Of a DNA stretch of 64,000 nucleotides, positions 25,801-37,636 are shown in pieces. The notes beneath the pieces are model-generated. The model was not told where the DNA came from and did no database searches. It saw only the letters and a program-made list of their open reading frames with translations. Origin of the DNA: Balanoglossus misakiensis (taxonomy: Eukaryota > Hemichordata); contig CM082583.2 in NCBI GenBank assembly GCA_040954595.2, forward strand, positions 6,448,001-6,512,000, given 5' to 3'. Position numbers and translations under genes: made by a program. Numbering within the stretch: position 1 is the stretch's first letter; each line of letters starts with the position of its first letter.

Positions 25801-26731
25801 TTCCATCCGTAAAATAGTATTGTTCACGTATATTAATACAGAGTAACATATAACAAAAAAGCACAATTTTAACACAGTCTTCATTTAGTTTTGAAATAAT
25901 AGAATGCAAGATCGTGTAAAGTGATGTAGTAGTTAGTGTACCATTCAACCACAGTTGTCATTGTTCCTTACGTGTTGCATGCAACAGTGACTTACTTGAG
26001 TTTTCTATAAGAAATTTTCCACATTCTGTATTCCACTTCCAGCAGATGTTTTTATGATGGTTCGCATATGTTGATGTACTGTGCTGTGAAAACAATTCTG
26101 TCTGTAGGAGGTCAAGCATAAAAGAGGAATGGCACCATAAGGAGTATGCAAGGTCAAGTGTAGATGAGGAGTTATGTATGAATGTTTATTGGAGTTAAAA
26201 ACATCATGCGTATATGCTTGTCATGTTGTACTTTTTTGAACTTCAACCAAATACCACCAGCCATACACAAGACGTTTACCTTTAACCCAACCAGAAGTAG
26301 CCATGAACAGACTAACTTGTTTGTAACACGTTCGGTCACGCGAAGATTAGCTTCTTTGGATGGAACCAGGTATTAATATCATCACGCAGTGGCTATACAG
26401 TTAGTTTGCACTTTGATTGAAATCAGACGTCATTTTGTGCTGTACTCGTTGCCGCTCCAGTGAAACTGTGCACCTGAGCGAGTTTGGGTGTCGAAGGTCA
26501 AGCGAGGAAGATTAGGGCAGAATCTGATAATCGTTTGACATGTATTGTGCACGAACAATGACCGTGGTCATTATTCCAGTCCAACGATCATGCGCAAGAC
26601 TCCGATTTGCTGTGCTTTGCGTGTTGGCAAGACAGGTCGAAGACAAAACGATTATAATCATCAGAGTGTGAGAGCTGGGGGCCATTTAGGTTTGGACACT
26701 CAGAGAAAAAAAAGATGAAAATCTTCTGTCG

Positions 26732-26739
26732 TATAAAAG
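26732..26739 (+). promoter_or_regulatory. Candidate TATA box of the recombinase gene
   Basis: TATAAAAG about 220 bp upstream of the recombinase ATG. It is followed by an inverted CCAAT (ATTGG, near 26775) and a TCACGTGA E-box (26792-26799). The combination looks like a compact promoter carried with the gene. Inference only. Confidence 0.4.
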
Positions 26740-26791
26740 CGTTTATTACACCTCACGTATTATGTCGTATTCGTGATTGGCTGAGACGCGC

Positions 26792-26799
26792 TCACGTGA
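26792..26799. promoter_or_regulatory. TCACGTGA E-box upstream of the recombinase gene
   Basis: Palindromic E-box of the type bound by bHLH-zip factors (USF/MITF/TFEB), between the candidate TATA box and the start codon. Function not shown. Confidence 0.3.
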
Positions 26800-26957
26800 C
26801 ATAGAGAAAAAAGTGATATAACATGGCTAGAGTTGATAAAGCCCTGTCGCGTGCGCTGATATAGCCCGCTGGGTTGTTTTTGTGTTCTGCGCACCATTTC
26901 TGCGCATCAACAAATTGTCGTTCACAACAAACCCTTTCCCTTTAACGCACCACCACT

Positions 26958-28259
26958 ATGGCTTCAAAACGACACGCTGATTTGACACCAGCTCAACTGG
27001 ATGATATTTTACTTCAAATGGACAGCAAAAACACGAGAGTAGCGACCAACAATGCAGTATCCGTTTTCCGAAATTATCTCAGTGCCAAGTACGGATATAG
27101 TCACCGGGAGATCGAGACCTTCACAGCGACGACTCTGGACGCAGCCCTGACTACATTCTACGCTGAAGTGCGAACTCAGAAAGGAGAACTATATACGAAC
27201 AAGTCTCTTCAATCACTTCGATACGGCATTCAGCGATTTTTCAATCAGCCACCAATGCGCCGAAATTTCGATATAGTTGATGGCGATGAGTTTTCCAATA
27301 GCCGGAAGATGTTTAGTGCAGTTTGCAAGCGACTGAAAAGCCAGGGCAAAGGAAATGTTGTACACAAACCGGCCATACTCCCGGGCGATCTCGCTAAACT
27401 AGCCACCTACTTCAGTCGCTCGAATACCGACGCAACTTTACTTCTGCACAAGGTATGGTTCGATATCATGTTGTATTTTTGTCGCCGTGGTAGAGAAGGG
27501 CAGCGTGACCTCCGTCCTGAAAACTTTCAGGTTAACACGGACGACCGTGGGAATAAGTACGTGATCCAAGTTGGGAGCGAGGTGACAAAAAACCACCAAT
27601 ATGATGACGATGGTGTGTCGGGCGGAATCATGTATGCCAACCCCACCAATTTATCTCGGTGCCCCGTTCGTACCTACGAACTGTATATTTCGAAGATAAA
27701 CCGTAAATGCGACGCACTATTTCAACGACCACGCGATAACTACAGTAGTGACGACGCGCTGTGGTACGAGAACAAACCACTCGGCAAAAATACATTATCG
27801 GCGATGATGGCCACTATATCTGCAGCAGCAGAATTAAGTCAACGCTACACAAATCATTGTATTCGTGCCACGTCCATCACACTTCTTAGCGAATCCGGCT
27901 TCAACAATAGGCACATCATGAGTGTGAGCCGCCATCGAAACGAAGGGAGCATCTCCTCCTATGTCAGGGATACGTCAATCCAGCAGAAGAAATTGATGGC
28001 AGAAACCCTTTCATCCGCAACAATGACACCATCTGCTGCTGACGAAACTGGTGACCACGGTGCAGCCATCGCAACATCAAGCCCCCCACAACAAGCACAT
28101 CGCTCACCACTTTCATCCATCATTTCGCAGCCTGCTTTCAGTGGTGTGGCCCAGCCAAATATTAATATACCCGCACCCAAATCAGCTGCAGCATCCCTGT
28201 TTGCAGGTGCAACGATCACAGGAGGAAATTTTAACATTTTTCTTGGACAAAAACAATGA
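26958..28259 (+). CDS. Crypton-type tyrosine recombinase (KIAA1958/DUF3504-like)
   Basis: Intronless 433-codon frame; the ATG has a strong Kozak context (ACTATGG). The N-terminal 130 residues resemble a SAM-like core-binding domain. The C-terminal part is a tyrosine recombinase fold like that of metazoan Crypton elements and their domesticated relatives (KIAA1958, QRICH1, ZMYM2 group). Candidate catalytic residues all appear present: R183 in FCRRGREGQRDLR, K211, H300-x-x-R303 in NHCIRATS, H326 in SRHRNEG and nucleophile Y335 in SISSY. The tail (352-433) is Ser/Pro/Ala-rich and ends in GGNFNIFLG, similar to the C-termini of this family as I recall them. There is no zinc finger or DNA-binding addition. 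Cryptons cut and rejoin DNA without terminal inverted repeats, so the borders are not visible. It could be an active element, a recent relic or a host gene; the intact frame excludes an old pseudogene. It lies between the two receptor paralogues. Confidence 0.88.
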   Translation: MASKRHADLTPAQLDDILLQMDSKNTRVATNNAVSVFRNYLSAKYGYSHREIETFTATTLDAALTTFYAEVRTQKGELYTNKSLQSLRYGIQRFFNQPPMRRNFDIVDGDEFSNSRKMFSAVCKRLKSQGKGNVVHKPAILPGDLAKLATYFSRSNTDATLLLHKVWFDIMLYFCRRGREGQRDLRPENFQVNTDDRGNKYVIQVGSEVTKNHQYDDDGVSGGIMYANPTNLSRCPVRTYELYISKINRKCDALFQRPRDNYSSDDALWYENKPLGKNTLSAMMATISAAAELSQRYTNHCIRATSITLLSESGFNNRHIMSVSRHRNEGSISSYVRDTSIQQKKLMAETLSSATMTPSAADETGDHGAAIATSSPPQQAHRSPLSSIISQPAFSGVAQPNINIPAPKSAAASLFAGATITGGNFNIFLGQKQ

Positions 28260-28399
28260 CAGTATTTATCTTTTGTGAAATATGCCCAGTACGTTTATTG
28301 TTGGTTTATTGTTGTTTCGTGTTTGGCCATTAAACTGTTGTGGTAATATAAATCCTGACTGTGTGATATTGTCTTGTATGCTGTGTGAATGTTCGGTGT

Positions 28400-28410
28400 A
28401 ATAAAATAAA
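28400..28410 (+). terminator. Overlapping poly(A) signals of the recombinase gene
   Basis: Two overlapping AATAAA hexamers (28400-28405 and 28405-28410), 140 bp after the recombinase stop. They sit directly against the base of the large palindrome. Confidence 0.55.
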
Positions 28411-28587
28411 TAACACATGATAGCGAGGGCAATATCACAATTTGTTGCCTGCCCTCGGGCTGGTGACCATGACCGAAATATTGATGATGCCCTCGCCTTC
28501 GGCTCGGGCATCATCAATATTTCGGTCATGGTCACCAACCCTTGGGCAGGCAACAAATTGTGATATTGCCCTCGCTATCATGTGTTA
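28411..28587. repeat. Near-perfect 177-bp palindrome (long hairpin)
   Basis: Arms 28411-28497 and 28501-28587 are reverse complements over 87 bp with only about five or six mismatches. The arms surround a three-base centre, TTC at 28498-28500. Outer ends read TAACACATGATAGCGAGGGC. Beyond the arms the match continues as an A/T tract with one indel. A transcript could fold into a very stable hairpin. No target-site duplication is obvious. It may be a foldback/MITE element, the 3' part of the recombinase transposon, or an independent insertion. Confidence 0.9.
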
Positions 28588-28597
28588 TTATTTAAAT

Positions 28598-31075
28598 ATT
28601 CTCCCGGCGAGAGACAGTTATCGCCAGCTAGATCCTGAACTCCCAGCCTCTATACCATGCATAGAGTCATTGAGCTCATGGGTCGTCATCATTGATTCGA
28701 CTGTTCATCAATATTACGAAATACCAATGTTGCATGCTTTGTATTTTATATGAAAATTTGTTCATCAGAAATATGTAATCAACGGAACATTGCATCCAAT
28801 TTACTGAATCATTGTGTCATGCTGTTTCGATATGCAGTGATCATATCTTCCCCCTGCGGCGTATCACACAATTTCAAGCATTTAAATACGTGGCAACAGT
28901 CAACCCATCCATCGATGTCAGTCTGAATACCTTCGGATGATATCAGTTTTCTCCGCTTTTTGCATACCACGGTTCTGTGATCGCGTCCAAGGGACATCAC
29001 TTTAATGTTAGGGGTTTCGTAAACCGTACCGTTCAAGTTTGACGGATACTAGAACGGCCGCGTATTGGCTCATCGCCCCAGTCTCGCCCGTTTGGACGGC
29101 ATTATACTTTATTTCTCGCAAGCCCCCAGAGCACTTGGCAGAAAGGTTTGCGCTGGTGGATTGTTAAGGGGTGTATTATGTGAAGAATATCGTGTAACAG
29201 CTGGGCTGAACTTTGAAGGCAAGGGTTACAGCAGGTTATCACAGCATCAATGATCGGCTCGTTTGTGGTTGTCATATAGTTAAGTACTTGAAGATCACAA
29301 GTTTATCATAGCACAGTTAGTCTACAAAGTGAAATGATCTTCATTAAAGGATTCTAGGACAGTTACCCCGGGTTATTGCTGTTACTGCAAGTTGCATGTC
29401 ATGACACGTCGACATAACTTGAACGACTCGCTCATGAAATCACCTGATCCGAAATGGCAACACCAGAACTATTCCGCACGCAGAACTTTATTACTGAACA
29501 CATACATGTAGTGTGATAGTACATCGAAATAACTGTGTACATCGTGTTTGTTACTTCACAAAGATAATTTCAAAGAAATTAACGTTTGCGCTTACTTCTA
29601 CTGGCAAATAACAACCCAGTATACACCGTCTCCATAAGACTGACACCATTGAAATGTTCAAGACAGAGATACACTTTTAATGCTTAAAGAAAACCGTTAC
29701 ATAGGTCATGTTGTGTTGAACAGGGAAAAAATTAGTCATCGCTGTAACTACGCTTAGTTCCATCAAGACGCACCAAAGCTTTTTGTTCAGTTTTATTTTT
29801 TCAAATCACAATTCTTGCCCATCATTTCCAAGTTGTAAAGATTTCATCTGGACATGAGATTGATTTCATAAGCTTAAAACATTTCCATACTTTCTTTAAT
29901 CCGCTTTGGACTATAGTGTAAGTTGCAGCCACCGCGTCGCCAACGAGCCACCGTTAGTAATTTCACTTTTGATATGTACCAGTAATCGTCATAGCGTTGC
30001 TTTGGCGAAACACCGTTATTAGAGGCCCACCAACAAGAATATCCCACGGTTACTATTTGCAAACGTTAATCCGTTCGCCGGGGATGTTTGGGCCTTACTA
30101 TAATCTGGCAGCATAGCAAATGGCGACGGAGGAACGTTTGACAGGTGGTTGGTTGGTAACAGTATAAAACGCAGTTGCCATTGCTGATATAACTGCATGC
30201 GTTACTTAACTGAACCACTCCCAACTCGCACCGTGTTCCAAATCAAAGATCTGGCCTGATGAAGAACGATGGCGCGAGTTTTATATAATGTGATTTATTA
30301 CTTTGAGCTTATTTGACTTGGTATCATTCTCGTCTAAAGCACGATCAGATGGCCTGTGCGAAACAATGAGCCATCGGCGGTGTACTTGTCCGAAACGAGG
30401 CAAGCGGTAAATTGGTGCCGTGGCGTTTACAGTGCGTTGCTAATGTCGTTATTTTTATTCAGTGCACAAATAGTCACCTCAGATTCACGACGAGCGAATA
30501 CATCAATAGCTAACTACTCCGAGAAGAAATGTTGAATAAAGAAGAAAACATTAATTCATCAATACCGCCATAATGCAACACAGAAAAATCAACGTGAAAC
30601 CGGAAGAAAACTTCGTGCGTACCTTTCTTGCAGACTTCAGTAAACTCAGAATTTCTTTAAAAGGGAATACACTTTCTCTGCTATAATCGATTTTTTAGCA
30701 ACTTTTGACATGTTGGAACGTTTGCACTACAGTTACTAAAACAGATATAATTGTATCGTCTCACGTTTTACTATAGAAGGGACAATCGACTTGTATTTTA
30801 CGGACTTCGAACCCACACTAATACCGCACAAATTCACGTAGCACTTAACGCATTTCAACGGAAGCGTTGAAGAGCTAATGTATGCCAGTGCTCCGTGTAA
30901 CATTGTTTAAGCCACTATAGAAATAATCTCGTTACGGCTAATTGACTTCAAAGCCTGTCTTAGACAACATATGTATGCAAGATAATGCTATAAAGGTAAT
31001 TGGGGGCGTGAAATTATTTCCATATAACATGAAAGTTAGATGTCTGTAGAGCATACACCGATAAAGGTTATAGAG
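28598..31075. other. Intergenic, downstream of both the recombinase and receptor gene 2
   Basis: No recognisable gene. The right-hand part should include the 3' UTR of the minus-strand receptor. I see no canonical poly(A) signal for it within about 500 bp of its stop; TTTATT on the plus strand near 30291-30296 is a distant candidate. Confidence 0.5.
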
Positions 31076-32593
31076 TTAGCACTCTGCCGGGTTGGCCGAG
31101 AATTCGCGCAGCGGAACGCCACCGTCTGTGTCACCTGGGAATACCTGCGGCGCTGCTGTGTCTGTCTCTTCGGGATATTTACGTGTGAATTTCATACTCT
31201 CGTCACTTTGCTGGTCGCTTCCCTTCGCGCCGGGTAAACCAAGCCTGTGATTTGGCTCGGAGGGTTTCGCTAATGAATTCTCTTGTGGCTGTTGAAAGGC
31301 GCGATTATCATACGCCGCCACGTCGGCAGTGTTCGATGCTGATTCGGAGCCGGAGGTGTAGTACCTGCTGTTTTGCCGCTCGCTTCTCGCCAGCCTTTGA
31401 CTTACATTAGTTTGGTGAGTGCTCGATGCGTACATGCTCCTCCTCCGTTTGCCTCCTCTGCAGAGAAACAGGCGGATGACGTTCTCTTTAAAGTTCCTGC
31501 CGACGAAGGTGTATATTAGTGGATTAATTGCACTATTTCCGTAACTCAAGCAAATGCCGACGTAATGGGCCACTGTACCCGCAAATGAGATCTCCCCGGG
31601 TTCGGCGAAAAATGTGTAGTACAGCTGAGTGGCGTAGAATGGGAGCCAGCATGTGGCGAATATAATAACCGCGGTTATGATCAGAATGGCCACCCTTCTG
31701 GAACTCTTTTTGACGCCGCCCCTCTCACCAGGCTGCTTGTTCGTCAAGACGAGACGAAGAATGGAGAAGTAGCAGACGCTGATCACAAGAAGCGGCAGCG
31801 CGTAGCCGACGGCGAATGCGTACGCCACGAAGGCCCGGTACACACTCCGCGGCCAAGTGAGAGTGCAGCCAATCTCCCCGGTATATTCGTGCTGAAATGT
31901 TTCCGAGTATATCCAGAGGGGCAGGCAGACCAGCGTGGACATGGCCCACATCAGTATACAGACCGCGCGCGTGTTGCGCAGAATCCTGAACCTGAGAGAC
32001 TTGATGGGGTGGATGAAAGCGAGATACCTGTCCAAGCTCATGGCAGTGAGAAGGAAAACCCCGGTGAATTGGTTCATGCCGTCAAAGGACAGCACGAACT
32101 TGCACAGGGGGGAACCGAAGATCCATTTGTGCGTGGTAAACTGATACGCCAAGAAGGGTATGGTCAGCATGAAGAGGAAGTCCGCGATGGCAAGGTTCAG
32201 GATGTACACGTTCGGGAGGGTCTTCATGTTCGAGTACTGCGTGATTACCAAAATGACCAGCAGGTTACCCACGAGGCCACAAAGGCACGTCAGACCGTAG
32301 AAGACCGGCACCGCGACAGTGATGACGGCGAAAAAGTCTTGCCACCAAGCAGGGAAAGGAGAGGTGCCACCGGCGTCCGTTGTGTTGCTTGCCGGCGACG
32401 TTTCGTTTAAAGTCGACGAGACATTCCAAAGACGCGCCGAGAAGTTGAATAATTTAGCTGTCGTGTCCGCCACGGACGTCATCGTGGTGGAAACTTCTGC
32501 ATGGCACTGTGAAGCCAGCCTCTCCAAACTGGTATCATTTCCGAAGAAGTCGGTTGCATTTGAGGCAGCACACGCTAACAGGCTCTCAGTCAT
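31076..32593 (-). CDS. Somatostatin-receptor-like peptide GPCR (paralogue 2)
   Basis: Intronless 505-codon frame on the minus strand; the ATG has A at -3. It is a plasma-membrane peptide receptor, clearly the paralogue of the gene at 12001-13680. Both have a WWQ(E/D) motif just before helix 1, MKTLPNVYILNLA in helix 2, DGMNQFTGVF in helix 3, an NKQPGE loop 3, YGNSAINP in helix 7 and a shared C-tail fragment (ASST, YDN-A-Q). The ectodomain (1-85) carries six N-glycosylation sequons. Landmarks are D138, C164/C243 (disulphide), D171 (3.32), a normal DRY (188-190), W216, P267, CWLP 315-318, NPLIY 357-361 and C378 (possible palmitoylation). The match to SSTR2-type helix 3 (SLDRYLAFIHPIKSL) is closer than for paralogue 1. 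The C-tail is about 127 residues. Gi coupling and a somatostatin/allatostatin-C-like ligand are family inferences. Confidence 0.93.
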   Translation of the reverse strand: MTESLLACAASNATDFFGNDTSLERLASQCHAEVSTTMTSVADTTAKLFNFSARLWNVSSTLNETSPASNTTDAGGTSPFPAWWQDFFAVITVAVPVFYGLTCLCGLVGNLLVILVITQYSNMKTLPNVYILNLAIADFLFMLTIPFLAYQFTTHKWIFGSPLCKFVLSFDGMNQFTGVFLLTAMSLDRYLAFIHPIKSLRFRILRNTRAVCILMWAMSTLVCLPLWIYSETFQHEYTGEIGCTLTWPRSVYRAFVAYAFAVGYALPLLVISVCYFSILRLVLTNKQPGERGGVKKSSRRVAILIITAVIIFATCWLPFYATQLYYTFFAEPGEISFAGTVAHYVGICLSYGNSAINPLIYTFVGRNFKENVIRLFLCRGGKRRRSMYASSTHQTNVSQRLARSERQNSRYYTSGSESASNTADVAAYDNRAFQQPQENSLAKPSEPNHRLGLPGAKGSDQQSDESMKFTRKYPEETDTAAPQVFPGDTDGGVPLREFSANPAEC

Positions 32594-34020
32594 GGTTGTA
32601 GTACTTCAGTATATTATTTTCGTCAGCTCAGCAGCGCTCACCTCTGATCACAAAGCTTTGGCGTATTGCACAATGAAAGCACTTTTTTCCTCCAAATGGA
32701 CGCCCACACTCATGTGTCAGCATTTTTATCCCACTCGTCTGGGCCATGGCTCTCTCCTGCCTCGAAGTTATACCCGGGACCAATCCATTCACCAATGGGG
32801 TGGACAAGGAGTCGCCCAATTGGTCGTTTGATTTTTGCGACTGAGCTATTGCCCAGTTTGCATGGAAATGAAATAACTGAGTCTAAAACAAGCAACTGTC
32901 CACTATAGTAGAATAATATAATACTATCAATTAGCATCTTCAATTAGTTTTGTTAATTCTCAGATCAGCGTGTGTCTACTGTACCTGAAGTAACCAATGA
33001 CACCCCCTGTCGGTTTAATTGGATAGTTTTATATGTATATGTGTATATGTTTATTATTATATGTTAATTTTACGGTAAAATGCAGAAATTTTACCTTGAC
33101 TTTGCACGTCATAATTCAAAGGGGGATAGCAACGCGGAAGGCGAAAAAAAAATCATTATCCTCTCGTCCCGGAGTATGTAGTAATTGGCTCAGAAATGAT
33201 AAATGTTGCTGTTCAAACGGTGACAAATGATTGTGTTTGGAGATAGTGAAATTAATCGATGTTAATCTTCGATACAGCCCACGGTAATAATTAGAGCAAA
33301 TAATTACTCCGCGTTGTAAAGATGTGCCCGCGCCACGAAAGTATTCCGCGGGAGAGAATAAATTGGACAACCGTTAATCCGATTTAAGTTGTAAATTTAT
33401 GAAGACCGTTTTAGCTCACAAATTATTTCAAAATACATAAATTGAGATTGAAAACGTGTTACGTATTACGATATTATGTGTTTTTCTCGTAATCTTTTAG
33501 CTCGTGTTTGTCGTGACTTGAGGTAATACAGCGCTATAGTATGTATTCATTATTGAAGGTTTTCACTCCAATACGACAGGTGATTAATTGGCGAAAAAAC
33601 TGTTATTAGCAAGATAATTCTCATGGTTTCCTCTTAAGGTAGAATTGATTCACTCCCGAGATACCTTGTCTAGAAAATTACGTTCCTAAAAATCTGCACC
33701 CGTCCTTTGCTGCATTTCATGAAAACGTGTGTCGAATCATATTTGAAAGCACTGGGTAACTTTGTATGATATTGTCCATTTCAAGTTCGTCTTCCAAACA
33801 TACTGACTCGGCCTACGAACTTATGTTAAAAAAGTCTGGTGGTAATAGTCAATGAAGCTTTGGATATCGGTATGTCTCAGTTATAAATGTCTCATTCATT
33901 AAAATAGAAGCGAACTCACCTGCCAAAAAGTGGATAACCTTTGACCCTGACACGACACCGAACCGTTCTTCCTCAAAACAAATTATTTTCTCGGCACCAC
34001 AATAGATTATACTCGCAGTG

Positions 34021-34097
34021 GAATTCCAGTACAGTGGTAATGACGCGTCGCAGCTTCTGCTAAGCTTGCAAATCTCGGATTTGAGTCCGAGTCCTAC
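34021..34097 (+). repeat. tRNA-derived SINE head or pseudo-tRNA
   Basis: AGTGGTAATGACGCG (34033-34047) resembles a D-arm/A box. The loop CTGCTAA (34057-34063) is identical to a tRNA-Ser(GCT) anticodon loop. CTCGG-ATTTGAGT-CCGAG (34074-34091) is a near-normal T-arm with B-box character. The anticodon stem pairs poorly and no acceptor stem closes it, so this is not a working tRNA. The order and spacing fit a tRNA-derived SINE head. Confidence 0.45.
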
Positions 34098-36772
34098 CTC
34101 TCCCCACATCATGTTTCAACGCGCAAGAAATGTTGGTCGAATAAATCCCTTTAATTGCGTAAGGCCTGCGGGAGATTGCCGTCACCCACGGTTCCGATTT
34201 AGTCTGAAACAGATGTTTAGGACTGACAGTCATTTCAACGATTTGTGTACAACAACGTCAGTGAGCTTCTCAAGTAACAAATAAACGGAGAAAGAATGGC
34301 AAGGTGATTTGGAAGGCTTTATCAGATTTCCAATCAGTGTTTTTTAGTCCTACGCAGGTGCTCGGTGGAATTCACAGCGCGTTGACAGATTGGGATTACC
34401 GCCCATGGGTATAACATTGTAATTTGATTTTCTAGCGTTAGGTCACGATCATGTCGTAACAGCGAATCAAAATTCATGACAATACTATCACGCTATGTCT
34501 CCGGCCTTGCCAGTTCCTAATATAACGCCGTAGATGTCATAAAAACTAATAATTTTTGGTCGCAAAATCATAAAACCGATCATCCGCGGGTCAATATAAA
34601 CTGTGTCACTTTGCATTAGTGTCAAATGAACAGCTTTGCTTGACAAATTATCACCAAAGGATTGGTGAAAAGTTATACATGTAATAACTGTATTTATTAG
34701 ATGTTCCAGCAAAACACATCTCCATCTGAAATATTTTGGTGACAGCTTGATTGCCAGACAGATATTTGAACAGAGCTTATAAGCGGGACTAACTATTCAA
34801 TAGTAAACAAAACTCAAACTCAAAAGTCTCAAAACCGCTTCGCAATGCGTCACGTTTCCAACTTAAATAAAATATGCCAACACATTTAATGGTGTACATG
34901 TATATATGCACTTCACGATACTTTCGCAGAACCTAGTCATACCAGCTACAAAACCCCCATATCTTAAAAAGGAACGCGTTCTTGAATCCTACGGAATGTG
35001 TATAAAATACACACAAAAGTTTATCGCTGTCTGCAGCAATAACAATAGGCATTGTTAGCGTTGTTATGCTGGCAGTCATAATTTTATTATAACATTGCCC
35101 AGCAAAGACCAGAGGCATGTCGACATTAATATATGTTGTAAAAAACGATCAATAACTCCTTTCTAGTTCACTACTTGTACGTCTTATCAAAACAATTCAG
35201 CCGCAAATCGGGGTAATTGGGTCTAAATTAATCGCTCCTCATCACGCAGTAGCGTTGTTGTCAACATATCCCTGGGCGAACCGTGTCGAGCATTCGTTAT
35301 TCCGTTCACGATCAGACACGATTAACTTTTAAAGAGGCAAAATGAAGAATACCGTGAAGGATGCCATTTCTGTTCATCGTCCCCTCGCCTACTTCAGACC
35401 AGTCCGCAAATATTTGACTGCGTAATGGCGCTGATAACTCTAAAGGGGCATAGTGAGGCATAGAAATAGTGGGCCGTTTTATATACTCCGCATTCTGAAA
35501 CCTAACTGTGGCGGACAAATATTTACAAAACTCTCTGTATTCCAAAGAACTTAATACAACGAAAGAACTATTCTTTTCTCGAGTTTGCGCTTAGATCACC
35601 CGGCAAATAATTCTAAGCCTAGAGCAAGTCAGGGTTATGGGGAGGCGACCCTCCAAACCCGTTTAAGTGTTCCACTGATGGCTTGCCCACTGCAAGCACA
35701 TCAGCTTTGTCTTTGATATACCGAATAGCCGACAGCGAACAATGTCTCCAGTCTAAATCACATTTCATTTTGTCTGTTTTGCACGAGACAAAGTGGAAAA
35801 GCGGGTTGCAAACCGTAGGGAAATAATCAAATTTGCAAGCTTTCGGTGAGACCTTTCTTTATGCAAAGATGGAAAACCAACTTTGTACAGTCGATGTGAG
35901 GAAGACACACAGCAATAGAAACGAACGCCTTGTCTGTGAATTACTTGTACATTTACCAGGCTGCAACAGTTGTGTGATAAAAAATTCGTCTGGTTCGCTT
36001 ATGTTCTCGTAATATCGATTATATAAGCAAACGACTGAGCCGTTTTGACTAATGTCTTTAAAACTTACAAAAAGCTACAGTTCCAGGTTTAAAATATTTA
36101 GTACTCACTGTGCACATAGAAATGCACATTGCTCATCCTGGAGCTATTACAACTACTCCATTTGTCTTTTAGTAGGCTTTTCCAAGAAACGATGATAAAT
36201 TGGCTCATCATAGTCCGTATCATTTATGCAAAGGTTTTGCATTTCCCTGCAAGAATACGACTGGATTTACTATGCATAATTTTAAGTGGCAAACACGTTC
36301 TCTCGTTTTGTATTCCCAAGCTACTTTTCCCCGCAGACTGATCATTTACTGTCAGTTGTAAGGGTTCGATCCACACCCCGCGGATTGATACACTCCGCGA
36401 TCCACGGAATCTATGAATCCTTAGGGGGCCTGGCGACCTTCCATGAGATGAAAGTATCACCCTGGAGTCTCACAGGATATTTCTGGATAAACGTCCCTAG
36501 AAATGAATGAGTGGATTTCCTTGATCGGCAACCTATTAGTATTACACGGGGCTGATTGCAAAGGAGACTAACAGTATATAATGTACATGTAGTCGTCCTC
36601 CTAATACATGAGTGAGACCGTTTTAAAGACACAATGAAGTAACGCGCCCAGGGTCATTAGGGTCAAAGCAGTTGACAGGGTTGTCAAGCTGCTGTAAATG
36701 CCACTTGCTGGCAGCGTATCACATCACTTAGATAATTAATACTGCTTGTTAACATCAACATTTAGTTGTTCT

Positions 36773-36920
<148 letters not shown>

Positions 36921-37636
36921 TATGATGATGATGGTGATGCGACATCTGCTACATTTTTGGCGAGTCTGCAAGAAAAGTCTGTCTGATGTTACATCTGTCT
37001 GAGCAACAACGCAGACACAACTAGTACCTCTTATGCATTAAGCATTTAAGAATGGGTTCTATTCAGTACTAATGGGACATTTCAGAGTTCTTTAAAGACT
37101 GAGATAACTGTTTTTGAGGAGCAATACTCGTGGCGACTTAAGGTCTACGATCTGTTGCATGCATTCAACGCTTTGACTTCTTGGCCTTTTATTTCTAACA
37201 TATGTCTGAAGAGGAATCTATAGTATCTCTAAGAAGGAGGTTAACTCTTCAGATGTTCTGAAATGAGAACAGGAAAAGCTTACTCAAAAGGGAATTCTTT
37301 CTTACTGTGTGCTTTTTGTCTTTCATCACTAAGCATGTCAATCGAACCTGAGTAACCCCATTGAGATAAGATGAGCTCGCGACAACACTTGTGAAATTAC
37401 CTTAGTTGCTAGGGGATACGAAGAGAGGGGGGAGATTAAGGCGAGTGAAACATAAACAAAGAAAATCAAAAGTAAACGCCTGACTACTGCAGGAGAAGTG
37501 AGTCGTGCCGCCAATGTTTAGAAGACTAGTTTTTAAGACGTGTTCCAATACATGGTGAAGCCATGAAGACCGATTCAACAGACATTATATACCCCAAATG
37601 CAAAAATGGCGTCAATTTGGGGTCGCATCAATGCTG

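Larger units (their letters stand above)
13681..26700. other. Long intergenic gap between receptor gene 1 and the recombinase
   Basis: It begins with the probable 3' UTR of receptor gene 1; an AATAAA at 14196-14201 is a reasonable poly(A) signal. No other frame resembles a known protein. The longest is a 123-codon minus-strand frame at 19241-19612 with no motif. The gap includes a CACAC-rich tract near 17.8 kb, a short (CT)n run, a tRNA-like fragment near 16.7 kb and an isolated TGACGTCA at 19528-19535. Coding exons of under about 60 codons could be missed here. Confidence 0.55.

Noticed and set aside
28266-28753. Two similar open frames on opposite strands (MLPA-GLVTMTEILMMP type)
   Set aside because: They mirror each other because they read the two arms of the palindrome. 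This is symmetry, not a gene pair.
36361-36380. Possible tRNA B box (GGGTTCGATCC)
   Set aside because: No pairing T-arm stem and no A box upstream.
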